DNA of 64,000 nt. Origin: Colias croceus. Its lineage: Eukaryota > Arthropoda > Insecta > Lepidoptera > Pieridae. The translations under genes and the position numbers were made by a program. The notes below the pieces were generated by a model. That model ran no database searches and had not been told where the DNA came from. It saw only the letters and a program-made list of their open reading frames with translations. The stretch lies in NCBI RefSeq assembly GCF_905220415.1, contig NC_059551.1, forward strand, positions 6,024,001 to 6,088,000. The letters are read 5' to 3'. Positions 25,501 to 38,200 of this stretch are shown in pieces. Within the stretch, counting starts at the first letter, position 1. Each line of letters begins with the position of its first letter.

Positions 25501-25739
25501 TCTTGGATGTACCCAATGGTTACGTCATCCGTACTAGACGTCATACCATTCATTGTTCGCTTCTCAAAGGGTCGAAGATATAACTCCGAGGAGTATGCGC
25601 AGTAGAGGAATCCGCATTGGCGGGCTTTGCGACACTTTCAACCCTTAGACCATTCAGAGTACCCGTGTCCTCATTATTTTATTAATATCGTGTTTGTTTT
25701 GACAGAAGTCACACATAAATCAGCAACAAAATTAAACAG
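25501..25739 (+). other. Possible promoter and 5' non-coding exon of the 63-residue-protein gene
   Basis: This less AT-rich patch stands out from its surroundings. It ends in a good splice donor (aaacag|gtaggc, exon end 25739) with no open frame. Together with the candidate 17-nt exon at 27946-27962 and the acceptor at 29378 it would form a spliced 5' UTR. This is inference; no transcript evidence is available. Confidence 0.3.
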
Positions 25740-27556
25740 GTAGGCCTTTTTGCATGCTGCTAGACCATTAATTATTATTTATATATCCTTCTTTTATGTG
25801 AGAAGTATTTAGTTAATTAAAATATAATGTTCACAAACTTTAAAAGCAAACATAACGTCATGTCATGGTAATTTGTTACATAACGTTCGCTTTGACATCG
25901 TTTCTAAAGAGGAGGTCAAAACGGTACTGAAGTATAAAATATGTAAGTCCATACCTACTGTTGTTCTTAGTCAATACACGTTTTGTCTAACGAGTTGAAA
26001 TGCATTGTATTGTATTCTTGTATATTAGGTATTTAAGTAAATTTAAATTGTTAAAACAATAACGGTTTTAAAAGCTAACTGAATAGTACCTAGGTATACA
26101 TAGTCTCAAAGTTCGTGCTCTAGGTAGAGCAAATTACATACAGTTAAAATAAGTCTGTGATATTTATTATTGGCCTCTTAAGCTTAACTTCTGTCTTTTT
26201 TTAGGCTTTTATTGTGTTTCTATAATTTTATGATCTAGGTCCTAGGTTAATTACAATAATTAGATGAAGTAAGAAGACCTACAGCAGGTCTTTTATGATT
26301 TTATAATTTATTATATTTAGATATATAACAATGATAGTAAGTATCTATTATATGAATATTTAACCATTTTATATTCATAATTTAAAAATACTATTTTAAA
26401 GGAAAAAAGCACTAACTACCTAAATACAAAAATATAAAGTGTTCCGAAACAAACGATGCTGCAATCACAGTAGGTAGGCAGCTAACTAGTTTAAAAAGGC
26501 AACATCTTTTGTGAAGAGCGCACGTTTCACGCGTATCATTTCTAAACATAAATACAAACGGCAATAATCTTAAACTTAGAATATAACCAATTGTAATAAA
26601 TTAATTTATTTTTATCCCAATTGTTTTGAGGGCTTTTTCTCAAAGACACATCAGGTGAGTGAAATTTTTCAATATAATTTGAGCAAATTAATATTTTTTC
26701 TTTAAAATATTATTATTATTATTTAACACATTGACAAAAGTATTAACGTTATCTTTTATTGAGAGCTATTATTTAATTAATTAATGAATTCTAAGTTTTA
26801 TGTTATTGCTTAGCGCGTTCTCTAGGAAACATTTAAATAAAATAAAATAGAGCAATCATAATAATCCTAATGTTCAAAAATATATCAATATAGGTAGTTA
26901 ACTACCTACTTAGTTTTCAAATAAATAGGTTTATGTTATAATAATTTGTTATGCAAACATTAAATTACTAGGCCGCGTCCCGTCATGTCATACGTTTACC
27001 TAAATTTAGTCGCCTATTTTTCGTAACGTTTGTATACATTTGTGTGGACTGTAGATACACTGACAAAGAGTTAACTAGGTCAAAGATAATCCACCCGCGC
27101 AATACGCTGGGTCACCATATACTATGTACCTAACTAAAATATATGTTTTAGGGTTATTTATCTGATTTTTTTTTCATTGGCTTATTTATAACTAGCACAA
27201 TGAACAGCTCAGATAGCAGTATTTTCCGCATACTTTTGAATGTAATAAAAATTGGAAAAATGTCGTGTAAGTACATAAGTAGGTACCTATTCAAGATTTA
27301 ATTGAATTTCAATATAAGATTTCCTTTCAAGCATTTACCTTTTTAATGAATAATGTTATTATTTATGTTATACGCATGCTATAATTCGATGTGTATTTTT
27401 GGTAACATGAAATAAAATAAATAATAATTGCAACAAATTGCGTTTAGTCGGTCAGGGTCAACCTCTATCGTACATTGATTAAGCTCTATTGGCTGCAGTC
27501 CAATCGAATAATTGATAATATTCCATACATCATGGTATAGGCAACTTTATTATAAT

Positions 27557-27710
27557 ACTAGCCGCTCCGCGCGGTTTCACCCCCGTGGCTCCTCTCCTGT
27601 CGGTCGTAGCGTGATGATAAAGAATTTTTTAAATCGGACTAGTAGTTCCCGAGATTATCGCGTTCAAACAAACAAACAAACAAACTCTTCAGCTTTATAA
27701 TATTATCTAC
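27557..27710 (-). repeat. Inverted retroposon-like repeat (actagccgctccgcgcgg end)
   Basis: It begins actagccgctccgcgcggtt, a related but distinct version of the repeat ends elsewhere in the window. It includes a (caaa)n tract at 27665-27685 and ends with ttataatatta, the reversed counterpart of the taatattataa start seen in other copies. Confidence 0.6.
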
Positions 27711-27945
27711 CTCTTATTACAAGCATAGAAACATGATTATACCTAGGTACTTGAAATCTATTTACAAGACGAAAGTTAATAAGATAAATCACTACAGTAA
27801 ATGGTTCTGTATTTTTAAATGGTGCAAACGTGCGATGCCTCATGCCTATTACGTCACAAAAACATAATGCAATTACCTACTCAATTAGGTACCTACTCTT
27901 AGTATTTTCCCCCTTAGCATTATGTATTATTGTTTTTAATTCCAG

Positions 27946-27962
27946 CGACCAAGGTTGCGCTG
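27946..27962 (+). other. Candidate 17-nt non-coding micro-exon
   Basis: It is bounded by a pyrimidine-rich acceptor (gtttttaattccag) and a strong donor (ctg|gtgagt). If spliced between 25739 and 29378 it would lengthen the 5' UTR of the small gene at 29379. It rests on splice signals alone. Confidence 0.25.
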
Positions 27963-28254
27963 GTGAGTTATATAAAATAGGATAATACGAGTAGAGTCTG
28001 GCTAAAGGTTTAATTCCATTCTTATAGTTACATTGATAGTTTTAATTTATATAGGAAGAACAACTGATTAGGCATTTCTTTAGTGATTGTATATAATCGA
28101 GAAGGAAAGTTTTATATTAGTTACAAAATATGTATTATTTCTATAAATTGAAAATAAATAGTTACCTTGAAAATAAATATAGTTTTTTTAAATTATTGTT
28201 TATCATCTATAGGTAGACATTCATAATGCAGAAGTTAATAAACTACAAAGGTAG

Positions 28255-28565
28255 GTAGGTAAAATTGGTGGTAAACAGTCTCCCTCTTATATACTCAATC
28301 CCTTTCGATCCCAGAACTCCTTCCTACTTAAAAAAGAGATTTGTATTTATGGGCTCATCTCATGAATGTAATTTGCGCTCCTCTAATCACAGCCCTTATC
28401 TACCTTTTCAATCTTTTCATTTTCCTATATCCCAAGGTTGCCTGGAAGAAATCGCTTCAGAGCGATAAGGCCGCCAATTTGAATGGTAAAGATTCCTTCT
28501 GTATGAAATTGTATTTTATATCTGTGCATTGTACAATAAAGTGTTTTATTATTATTATTTATTAT
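28255..28565 (+). repeat. 3' end of a non-LTR retrotransposon with (ATT)n tail
   Basis: The phrases ggttgcctggaagaaatcgc, gcgataaggccgcc and caataaagtgttttatt, followed by an (att)n microsatellite, match the 3' tail common to lepidopteran non-LTR elements (family recognised from memory, clade uncertain). The overlapping 67- and 86-codon ORFs are not genes. Confidence 0.6.
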
Positions 28566-28606
28566 CTATTAAACAAACATTTAGCACGGATAATGAAATA
28601 GACCGT

Positions 28607-28812
28607 ACTAGATTTCCACCCGCAGCTTCGCCTGCGTTTCGGGTGTGGGATCCGCGGGATAAAAGGTAGCCTGTCTTAATCTAGGTCTTTAGCTACCTTC
28701 ACAAAAAAATCATTGTAATCGGTTCAGAAGTTTTTACGTGAAAGAATAACATTAACAAACATCCATCCATCTATCCGTCCATCCATTCTCACAAACTTTA
28801 GCGTTTATAGTA
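28607..28812 (-). repeat. Inverted copy of the dispersed retroposon-like repeat
   Basis: It begins actagatttccacccgcagc and reads, in reverse, through the cggttcagaagtttttacgtg phrase that is also present (in the other orientation) near 1-60 and 56950-57000. Confidence 0.65.
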
Positions 28813-29378
28813 TCTAGATAGGATTTTGTTAGAATACCTAAAGAAATATTTTTTTTTAATTAAAATAAAAGAGGTAACTACCTAGGTAATGCTGCCTATT
28901 GTGAAGAGGGCCCCTAATGTGATTTTGAAAATAACTTTATTGTTAGCATTTAGTAACAATATGGTTAACAAAACAGTATCATATTAAGTATATCAAGCAT
29001 CTGTATGGTGTTGGAGAGCAAGTTAACAATAGTAGGAAGGAATATACTTGTCCAAGGAACAAAGACTAAACCTACGACCCGTAACGAACTCTTGAGTGCC
29101 TGTATCAGCTCATTCCTTTGTCTTCAAAACACAAAAAACATTGTTACTACAACCTTTTTCATCTTTATTAGGGGTTACGATTCTGTCCGTCTGTCTGGCA
29201 TCAGGATGTATCGCATGAACCTTGATAGATATATTGTATATTATATTCGTCTGGAACCATTTTGTAACGCGAGGCCGACTCGCACCTGTTTTTTAAACTA
29301 ACTTAGGTAGCTTTACACAAATAAAGTAGGTACCTACCTAACCGACATAATCTTATTTTATATTAATTTATTTTCAGA

Positions 29379-29570
29379 ATGACGTCACCAGCAATAAGTA
29401 AGACTCCGGAAAAACAGAAATCTGAAAGCAAATCTCCATCTCACGCATCGGTGGCCACTCAACAGGATCTCCAGGCTTCATCGAGGTCTACCCAACAAAT
29501 GCAAACAGATCCACTCGGCTGCTTTAGAATCTTCAAACTAGCGGGCCTTATGATGAAGCAAGGTTGTTGA
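29379..29570 (+). CDS. Small conserved-looking protein, 63 residues, function unknown
   Basis: The ATG directly follows a splice acceptor (tattttcag|A, then ATG at 29379), so the whole protein sits in one coding exon with a spliced leader upstream. The first 45 residues are hydrophilic and Ser/Lys/Gln-rich (SPAISKTPEKQKSESKSPS). The last 16 are compact and hydrophobic with two cysteines (GCFRIFKLAGLMMKQGC), which might be a membrane-associating or acylated tail (inference). Codon use is balanced and GC content higher than the flanks. There is no signal peptide and I do not recognise the family. It lies 4 kb from the end of spen, in convergent orientation. Confidence 0.55.
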   Translation: MTSPAISKTPEKQKSESKSPSHASVATQQDLQASSRSTQQMQTDPLGCFRIFKLAGLMMKQGC

Positions 29571-30404
29571 ACGCATAGTTATTAGGACGTTATTTTGCTG
29601 TTATCACAAATTGTCGAAATGAAACCTATGATGAGATTTGATTAGCCGTAGACAGTAAACGGTTTATTTTTATATTCATAAAAAAGATATTATCTTAGAC
29701 CGAATAGAAACGGTTACCTATATCACTAGTATTATAATATGGAAGTATTTAACTTAAGTAAGTATTTAATATTATACCATTAATATATAATATGAAAGTT
29801 AACAGTACTTTTTCAATAGGTAGGATGAGTTATATTTTACAATTTATTCTGATAGATTTCCGAGGCGATTTCTATTATCTACACACACAAAATATTGTTG
29901 CCAGTATTTATGCGTTAAAACACAGTTAAAAACATTATTGGTATGTACACATCTTTGAAATATTGAATGTTATGTATTCTGTATTTTTTTGTGAATTAAG
30001 ATTACAATTTTCATTTCTTTGCCTTCATATCTAATTCAATGAAACAATGTTTTGTTTGTCAATTGAAGTTATGAACATGTGGTTATATATTTGAATGTTA
30101 TGAAATTAAAATGAAAATTTAAAAATTTATCGACAATATAGCTATTTATTTTAATCGTGTTTTCTTTTCCCTTTGTCTTTTATCAGATTAGTGTCCCATA
30201 AATTATTGTTCTATAATAAAAATCTTGAAGGCAAAATCATTACATGGATTGCCTACTGTTTGTTGATCTCTATTGTTTTGCTGCTAGGCCATCCTAAACA
30301 CATTAGTATCCTAAAAATCTAAAGGTAACCGTGTTCATGTAGGCCTTTGTAAATTTCACATATCATGGTATGTAGTAGAGCAAGGAACAATGTTTATCAT
30401 TTAT

Positions 30405-30580
30405 CAAACAAAGTAGCTTTCTCTGTCCCTATGTCCCTTTGTATGCTTAAATCTTTAAAACTACGCAACGGATTTTGATTCGGTTTTTTGTAATAGATAG
30501 AGTGATTCAAGAGGAAGGTTTTAGTATATAACTTATTCGGTTTTAAACAAAGCGGGCGAAGCCGCGGGCGGTAAGCTAGT
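30405..30580 (+). repeat. Uninterrupted copy of the aaacaaagtagctttctctg repeat
   Basis: It ends gcgggcgaagccgcgggcgg then taagctagt. The same sequence at 55932-56314 carries an insertion, so this copy serves as the empty-site reference for that nested element. Confidence 0.75.
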
Positions 30581-30799
30581 ATATGTATATTGTATATATT
30601 AAAAAAGGGTACCGGGTCAATAAATAAAAACACACTTTTATGTATTATTTTTTTAATAGTATTGGTAGGTAGGAGGTAAATAACACGCAGGAGTTCTGGG
30701 TTTTTGGATAATGGGAAGTAAAGATACAATACTATGTCAATATGTACAAAATATACAATTACCTCTAAATTCTAGCATTTAAAGTTACAGTAGAAATAT

Positions 30800-33635
30800 G
30801 ATCACAATATTTTTTATTTTCTTACTTTTCGATACATATAGATAGCTCTAGCTAAGGAGGGGCGAACGCGTTCGGGCGCGGCTCGTGCGGTAACAGTCTA
30901 GCCCTCACTTTCACTTTTGCTGCACACTTGAGATCAAATGTTATTTTTACATTTATATTAATAACCCTATCAACTCGCACGCGAGCACAAGCCGCAGCCG
31001 AAGGGCGCGCCGCATCGCCGCTCCATCCCCACGCGCCGACCGACTTACACAAACTATATTATACTTCTCATGTACTAATCTTACGTCTATTAAGTCTGCA
31101 TTACGTTACATTACTAGTTAACATCCGAGAAAAATTCAAATATAAACGCTACAAAATGATGCTTTGAAATATGGGAAATCTTTTGAAGAACATTTTATAT
31201 AATAGTAATTGACATTTTTGCATAGCAAAGAATTTTGGATGCAATTACTCGTCGGGCAAATTATATTTGTATTACATTTACCGTACGATCGGTTACTTAT
31301 CACTAATTACATATATAGTTTTAATTGTCACCAAAAAATAATTACATCCCAGTCATGAAATAAATAAGAGTAAATACAGATTTAATTTGAATAAATATTT
31401 CTTTTTATTATTTTCGTGTGAAGCTTAATTTATACGTGTCTCTTAATATCGAGTCTAAATATTGTATTGCTATGTTTAATGGAGTTTATTTACATCGAGT
31501 TCCTTCATAAGGAAACAAATAATAAGTGTACACATTTGGGCATCCGTTTATCGATTAAATTATATTTTTAAAATTAATGGACGAAGTAACGAGTTCGTTA
31601 GTGTTCTTCTTAGCTAAGTCGAGAACTGTTTGCGACGGAAATATGACAAACCATACACGTTTACACACTTACAATATAGTAACTCTTAAAAGAATATACA
31701 TACATGGCTGTGCTGTAATTGTTTATATAAAAATTACATAAAATATTTTGTACTTTAGTTTTTTCAAACGACGCCAGAGTCGTACATTTTCTAACTATAC
31801 AATGCGCAATCCGATCAGAAGAATAAACAACAATCGAATGATAGAGTTATGCATTCATCGCTGAAGCTACAGTCGAGACTCGGTAATGTGCAGACGTGGA
31901 AAGTCACGAGAAGTACAATATTGTTACAGTTCATGTCCAATTTAATGACAACTAAAGTGTTACTTTCATAAAAAAGGTCAATTCCATAAACTATGTAACC
32001 TAACATAAGATATAAAAAAACTTAATTTTAAAATTATACCAAAAAGAAATTAGTGTCAATATTTTTAGCCGCTAAAGGATTATCTACTCAAATAATTTGA
32101 TATTAATCCTTCAGGGGTAAAAATATTAAAATAACGCAAAAAAAATAAAGAAAAGAAAAATAGATAATCACATTTAAAAGTAAATAATTCTACTGTGCTA
32201 TCACGAATCTTTCGAAACGGTGACGGCGGGTAGATCAAAAAAAGAGAAACAAACGGAAACACATAGCTTACGGGACCTCGGTGCGGGTCTCCGCAAAACA
32301 GAAGCGACAGCGGTAAATGAGGACGGGCTGGGGCGGCCGAGGCGGACCCGCGTGGAATGATACAACCGAGCGCTTGCGACGGCGGCGGACGGCCGACCAT
32401 CGCTCTTATAATATATACATATCGATCTGTAAATATACTCAAGAGATAACTATCATTTTAATCAGTACACACATTGAACAATATTTGGATCGGACGATTG
32501 TTTACCATTGTGGACGTTTCGTCGTATGCACGTTAGCCTCGACGCGGAGATTAACGTACATACGATTGAAACTTCTTTCTAAACTATGCAAGATTTATTA
32601 AATAAATAGTAGAAAACCATCTGAACCGGAAAAGAACTGGTTTGATGTTTAAAAATTAAGAGAGTGCTATGAAACTATCTATGCTTTAAAACTACTAAAA
32701 TGTTGTATTCTCTAAAGGGCAACGTCGCATGCGCCGTTGTTCGTACATGTACTGCTCAGCTTTCTTTATAACTAACTATATCCTACGTTAAAAGTCAGAA
32801 TCACAGTTTATTTTCCACGTGTATTTCCATATTTTTATAATACGTGCAATTAGCCACATTTTTACAACTTTAAAGAACTATCATTCGACCCAGTTTTAAT
32901 TTTTCCATTAATTAACTACGGTTATCATCTAAGTGAACAAATCAAAGTTTTAGTACGTATGTATAGTATCGCTATTTACACATTTTAAATTACTTTAGAC
33001 CTACACTTAAAACAAAATAACAATTTACACTAACAATAAAAATGCTCGATAGATCGCCACTCATCTAATCGGAACCCAAATTAAATACGCTACTTTTATG
33101 AACTTGACTTCGCTTAATGATAGTTTTTAATAAAAATTTAAACTCCGAATAAAGTCGAACACAGTCGACCACAACAAAATATTTTACAAAATGACGTCTT
33201 ATCTATCTAACACTTAAATAAGTGACGGCTCTTAAAACTATCTGAGACTTTATACAGAGCGCACAGCGCGGCGCCGGATCAATAAATACACTATAGATAC
33301 ATCACCACGGCGAACGTTCACTTTACGAGGTAATATATAAGCAATTCCGGAAACGGTCGTCTCGCGTCCGCATAGCGTTCATCGTATCCACGGCGGCTTC
33401 ACACCAGGTCGACCGATAGCTAAATTTTAGAATGAGTTTTCACAACCTGGATTTTATTTACAATATTTTATGAAAAATAACGTCTGTATTGTCACGTCCA
33501 GGATAAAACTGTTAATCCGAGAGCATTTCGTCTAGTCCGATTTAGGTCACATCGTTGAGTGTACGCGCACTCGCGAGTGGTCGCGGCGACGTAGAGGCAT
33601 CGGTTCCGCAGGCCGGCGCCGGCGCCGAGCGCAGC
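30800..33635 (-). other. spen: Probable 3' UTR of spen
   Basis: This 2.8 kb lies directly downstream of the spen stop codon. It is mostly free of the dispersed repeats that crowd the rest of the window and contains GC-rich unique patches (30850-31040, 32270-32410). On the minus strand AATAAA occurs near 33455 (a short-UTR option) and near 30815 (a long-UTR option). The 3' boundary is inferred. Confidence 0.4.
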
Positions 33636-35228
33636 TCATCCGATGGCCGTGGCGATGACGATGAGCAGGTGCGCGATGTTGGCCACGCGGTGCATCAGGT
33701 CGGGCGCTATTCGGTTCAGGTTCTCGTTGGCGAATTCGCACGATGGGAATATGTGAACTGTGTACATAGACTGAAACGAGGAAATACGCATCTTAACAAA
33801 CTGTACAAAATATATGTCAGAATTATTAAGTGGAGAACACTGTACGCCTTCTATTTTACAGGAATACATTTTTGGGGGCAAGCACACATATAAAGAAAGA
33901 TATTCAATGTGCAAATAGCGTTAAAACTCAAACATTCAAACTCAAACATTCATTTATTCAATTAGACTACTCTTTAGTAGCACTTTCGAATCGTCAACAC
34001 ATAATTATTTTTAACATTTACCACCGATTCGGAAAGCAGTATCTATGGAGAAGAACCGGCAAGAAACTCCATAGTTGCTCTTTTAATGCAAACTCAATTA
34101 TCTAAACAAATAGATAATTGAGTTTGCACTCTTAATATTTTGCAGTCGATAATGTAATGAAAATATTATATAAATCGGCAAACTGTAGCAAGGCACAAGA
34201 ACAGCGAGACAATACCTGCTGGTGTCGCGGCGAGGGCGCCACGTTGACGATGCCGGCGGCCTGCTTGCGCTGCAGGTAGGTGATGAAGCCGGCCGACAGG
34301 TTGGTGGACTGCTGCAGCACGTCCATGTGGTCGCGCCCGCACGGCAGCGCCAGCAGCATGCAGTGCTCGTTCTCCATCTGATATTATTACATATTCTGTT
34401 AATATTCTGTCATTCTTGTAACCGCGACAGTCTCGTGAGACGTTGTATCGAATAGTTAGTACACAAAAAACATGAAAACTCAGTACATTTTAGATTTTGC
34501 ATGAGATTTTGAGACGAAGTTCAAATAAACTATGCAATGATAAATATTATGACGCACACGCACCTTCATCTTGCGGTGCACCTGGTCGAGCTGCGCGGGC
34601 TCGAGGCGCATGCGCTGGGCGATGCGCAGCAGCGAGGTGGCGGCGCCGTCGGCGCTGCGCGACAGCGCGTCCGCCGCCACGCCCGCGCTGCCGCCCACGA
34701 AGTGCATCTGCACCGCCGCCGAGTCGTTCTTCAGCGCCAGCAGCCCTTGCCACATCACCGGGTAACGCTAGCGAACGAATAACATTATACACGTTTCATT
34801 TTTACCCCTTTAAAAGAATTTCTCAAAAGAGCATTCGGGGTCGACTTAGATCCGTACGAATTTCCTTAAATAAATTACAATTACATTATTATTTCACTTT
34901 TTTTTCGAACGATCACTTTAAGGCCACAAAAAATTACAACGAAGTCGTTCGTTAAAAGAATAGGGTTGACGTTATTTAATCCCTAGTTAAAAAATTTACG
35001 TTTCCAATTTTTCGCGCAGCCAACATTTAACAAACGTGTGCATAGAATTCGGGTAAAAAAGCGATAAGGCGGCAAGACTCACCCTCAGCAGCATCTGCAG
35101 CGAGTCGGCCTCGCGCGGCACCTGCGAGGCGTGCGGCGGGCCGGGCGCGGCGGGCGGCGGCAGCGCGGACGCGGGCCGCCCGCTGCCGTGCGCCGGCGGC
35201 GGCGAGCGCCCGCACCGCACCGCGTACA
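33636..35228 (-). CDS. spen: spen SPOC-domain exons (last four coding exons)
   Basis: Exons 35228-35083, 34767-34564, 34377-34216 and 33770-33636 encode the SPOC domain, the defining C-terminal module of the family. Recognisable segments are READSLQMLLRRYPVMWQGL, ALKNDSAAVQMHFVGG, the CMLLALPCGRDHMDVLQQ strand and the end VANIAHLLIVIATAIG just before the stop. Exon phases are 0 between all four, so the domain sits on symmetric exons. Family knowledge: SPOC binds phosphorylated SMRT/NCoR tails and RNA polymerase II CTD phosphoserine. Confidence 0.95.
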
Positions 35229-38200
35229 CTGCACGCACACATCGAACACGTTCACTTATTTGTCTCATTGAATTATTTAAAAGTTAGAAGAAGTTAGTTA
35301 GTTAGAAATAGATATTTTAGAACACACAGACCGGTAGACTATAATTGTGTACGTATTTCGTATTAAAATTCAAAATATCTAATATCTATAATATATTATA
35401 TTGTAAACCGTTAAACGTTTGCGTGATTATATCATAGGCGAGTGCACTCACGTATATGGCGGTCGGCGGGCGAGGGCGAGTGCGCGGGGCGCGGCACGCG
35501 CGCGGAGGGCGGCCGCCGCAGCTCCAGCGGCGGGGTCGGCGCCTCGCTGCCCTCTGCTTCTAGACCTCCCCTGCACGCATCGAAATAGTGTTTTATAAAA
35601 GTCTTATTAATTTAAACTATTGTTACCGATTCCATAATAAGAAAATATTCAGGAAAATTGATGATTTATTTATGCAATCGTGCCATTAAGACGTCCTCTC
35701 AAATACTAAGGCAAATATTAATCAAATATCAGATAAGCACTTAAATTTTAAAAATCCCAAATATTTACCTCGTGAAAGGGGACGCGCTAGCCCGAATTTC
35801 TTGTTGGGTCGCGCGGAAGTGTTGTTGATACATTTGGTAGTGGTGGTGGGAGAAATGTGGATACATTCCATCGCCCTGCAAAAAAAAAAAATTATTAGTT
35901 ATATTTACTTCTTACTCAATAAGTACTTAGGGCGGCCGTACACGGACCGCTCGAGCAGTTAACGGCTGAGCGACGTACACGGACGGCTCGAGCGGTCGGC
36001 GTCAACTGCTCGAGCCGTCGGTTGTTGACCGCTCGAGCCGTCGCTACCAACCGCTCGAGCCGTTGATTTTTTTGACTAGTCAAGTCATTGATTTTCAGGG
36101 GTATAGGGAGCCGTCGACGGCTCTAGCGCAGTCAACGGCTCGAGCAGTCAGTGTATGCCTCACGACCGCTCGCGAGCCGTCAACGGCACAGTGGAATTTC
36201 GTCATGCAGTTGACGGCTTGAAGCGGTCGCGACGGCTCGAGCCGTCACGTGTACGGCGGTGAATGAATGCCTATAGTTCACCGCGCGGTCGCGGCTTCAA
36301 GCGGTCGGTCTCAACTGCTTGAAGCGGTCCGTGTACGGCCGCCCTTATGTTACATACACATAAAAAGATTATAACAAATATTACGAAGAAAGAGGATATT
36401 TGATGTATTAATTAAAATTACATTGTAGTATACCGAAGTAATAGGAGATGTCTGTTGATGTGCAGGTGGAGGGCTTCGAACAAAATCCGTAGACTATTCC
36501 GAGTGAGCATGAAAGTTATATGGAATGGTTATTTTGAACCTTTGTTCATAGCACAAAATAAAATACTGTCACAAAAATATTTTTGAAATCTCACCATATT
36601 CATTTGTCCTTGTGGGCTGATAGATGGGACACTCGTGATGGTGACTCGAGAAACTGGGGATAAATAAAGATTAAATAATTGTTTGCGAAACTCGAAAAAA
36701 TAATTTAATTAATAAAATAAAACTAAAAATAATAATAAAAGTAATATTATTCAGTGAGTACTGAATAGTTATTTGTTTTTATTTACAATCGATACAAAGT
36801 CAAGAAATAATAGTCGCGTTACCGGGATGGTGGTGGTGCGGCCCAACGACGGCCACCTGCTTGGTGGTGGGCGGCGGCGGGTGGTGCGCGCCGCGCGGCA
36901 GGCTGGCGGGCCCGGCGTACGCGCCGCGGTAGCCGCGCGCGCCCGCCCCGCCCGCGCCCGCGCCCGCCCCCCCCGCGCCCTCGCCGCCCTCGCCGCCTTC
37001 GCCCCCGCTCCTGATTAATGCATACATATTCTTATTGACACCGCCTTTCATTGTAACCTTCGTTTTAGACATCTAAACGATACTATGATATTTGTTAAGA
37101 GATTCTAATCTCTGAACGTTAACAGAATTCTAAGAAGTTCCGTGTCGGACGAGATCGACGACAAAATTTCATGTAGCACAGCAGTATAAAAAAAAAAAAT
37201 AAAAAATAAAAAAAAAAAAATTAAAACTAACCTGATCAGAACCGGCGTGGCGCGATCGGCGGGCCGATGCGTCGATGGCGGCCTGTGCGGTAGAGCGGGG
37301 GACTGCACTCGGGCGTCCGTCGCCTCCGTTGCGCCCACAGGCATCATATTGGATGGCACGTTGTCGACTATCCGACGTATGTGACTCGCTTCTGACATCA
37401 CACCGGTGATATCGGAAGGCTCGCCGAGAGAGATCGGTTCTTGCACAGAAGACATTAATTCGGCAGGTCTAGGTTCCCGTGGAGGTAAGATGAGTCGATC
37501 CGTTTCTATTCTTCGCTCTATTTGCGGTGACATCAAACGCTCGAGATTCGGTGAAGCGGTAGAGACGGCTACCGGGACGGGTGCCGGTGTCGGTGTAAGG
37601 ATCGGAGCAGATATAGCCACGGGAAGTGGAGCGGCGGCTGCAGCCGTTTCGAAGGCGCACGCTAACTTGGCACTTATTTCCGAAATCATCTTTTTTGGTG
37701 GCTTCATAATAGGAGTAGGAGTTGTTGGTTGACAAGAGTTCACAACTACCGGCGGCGTATGTTTAACAATAGGTTCCACTTCAGTGACGAGTGGAACGAT
37801 GGGCTCCGCAAGTTTTTGTATTTTTGCATCCCTAACCATTTCTTCTTTTCTCTGGTTCTCATCTGAACTATCAATAGACGCATCAGAAAGGCTCCTATCT
37901 CGAGTTCTTTTAGTTGCTCTTGGTGATTTTCTTGTCTCCGATAGAGCTTTTTCCGTGTTAGGTTTGAGGCCAGCTTGTCTTGTGGGTCGCTTTCTATTTG
38001 TTTCTCTAGTATTCCTGTTATTAGTTGGTGTTCCTTTTACAACATCATCCATTACGTCGTCTGTTGTACTTTTTTGAATATCCTTCTCTTGAAGTCTTCT
38101 AGATTTACGAGTATTTGTGGACGGCGATGCAAATACTTCACCTTTTTCCTCTTTAGGTTTTTCATTTAATTTAATATTTTGATCTTTTTGAGCGATGCTT

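Noticed and set aside
30397..30729. 110-codon minus ORF
   Set aside because: It overlaps a dispersed repeat and reads through its antisense strand; no gene features.
34497..34955. 152-codon plus-strand ORF rich in Arg and Ala
   Set aside because: It is antisense to the GC-rich SPOC exon and its apparent composition is a by-product of GC-rich codons.
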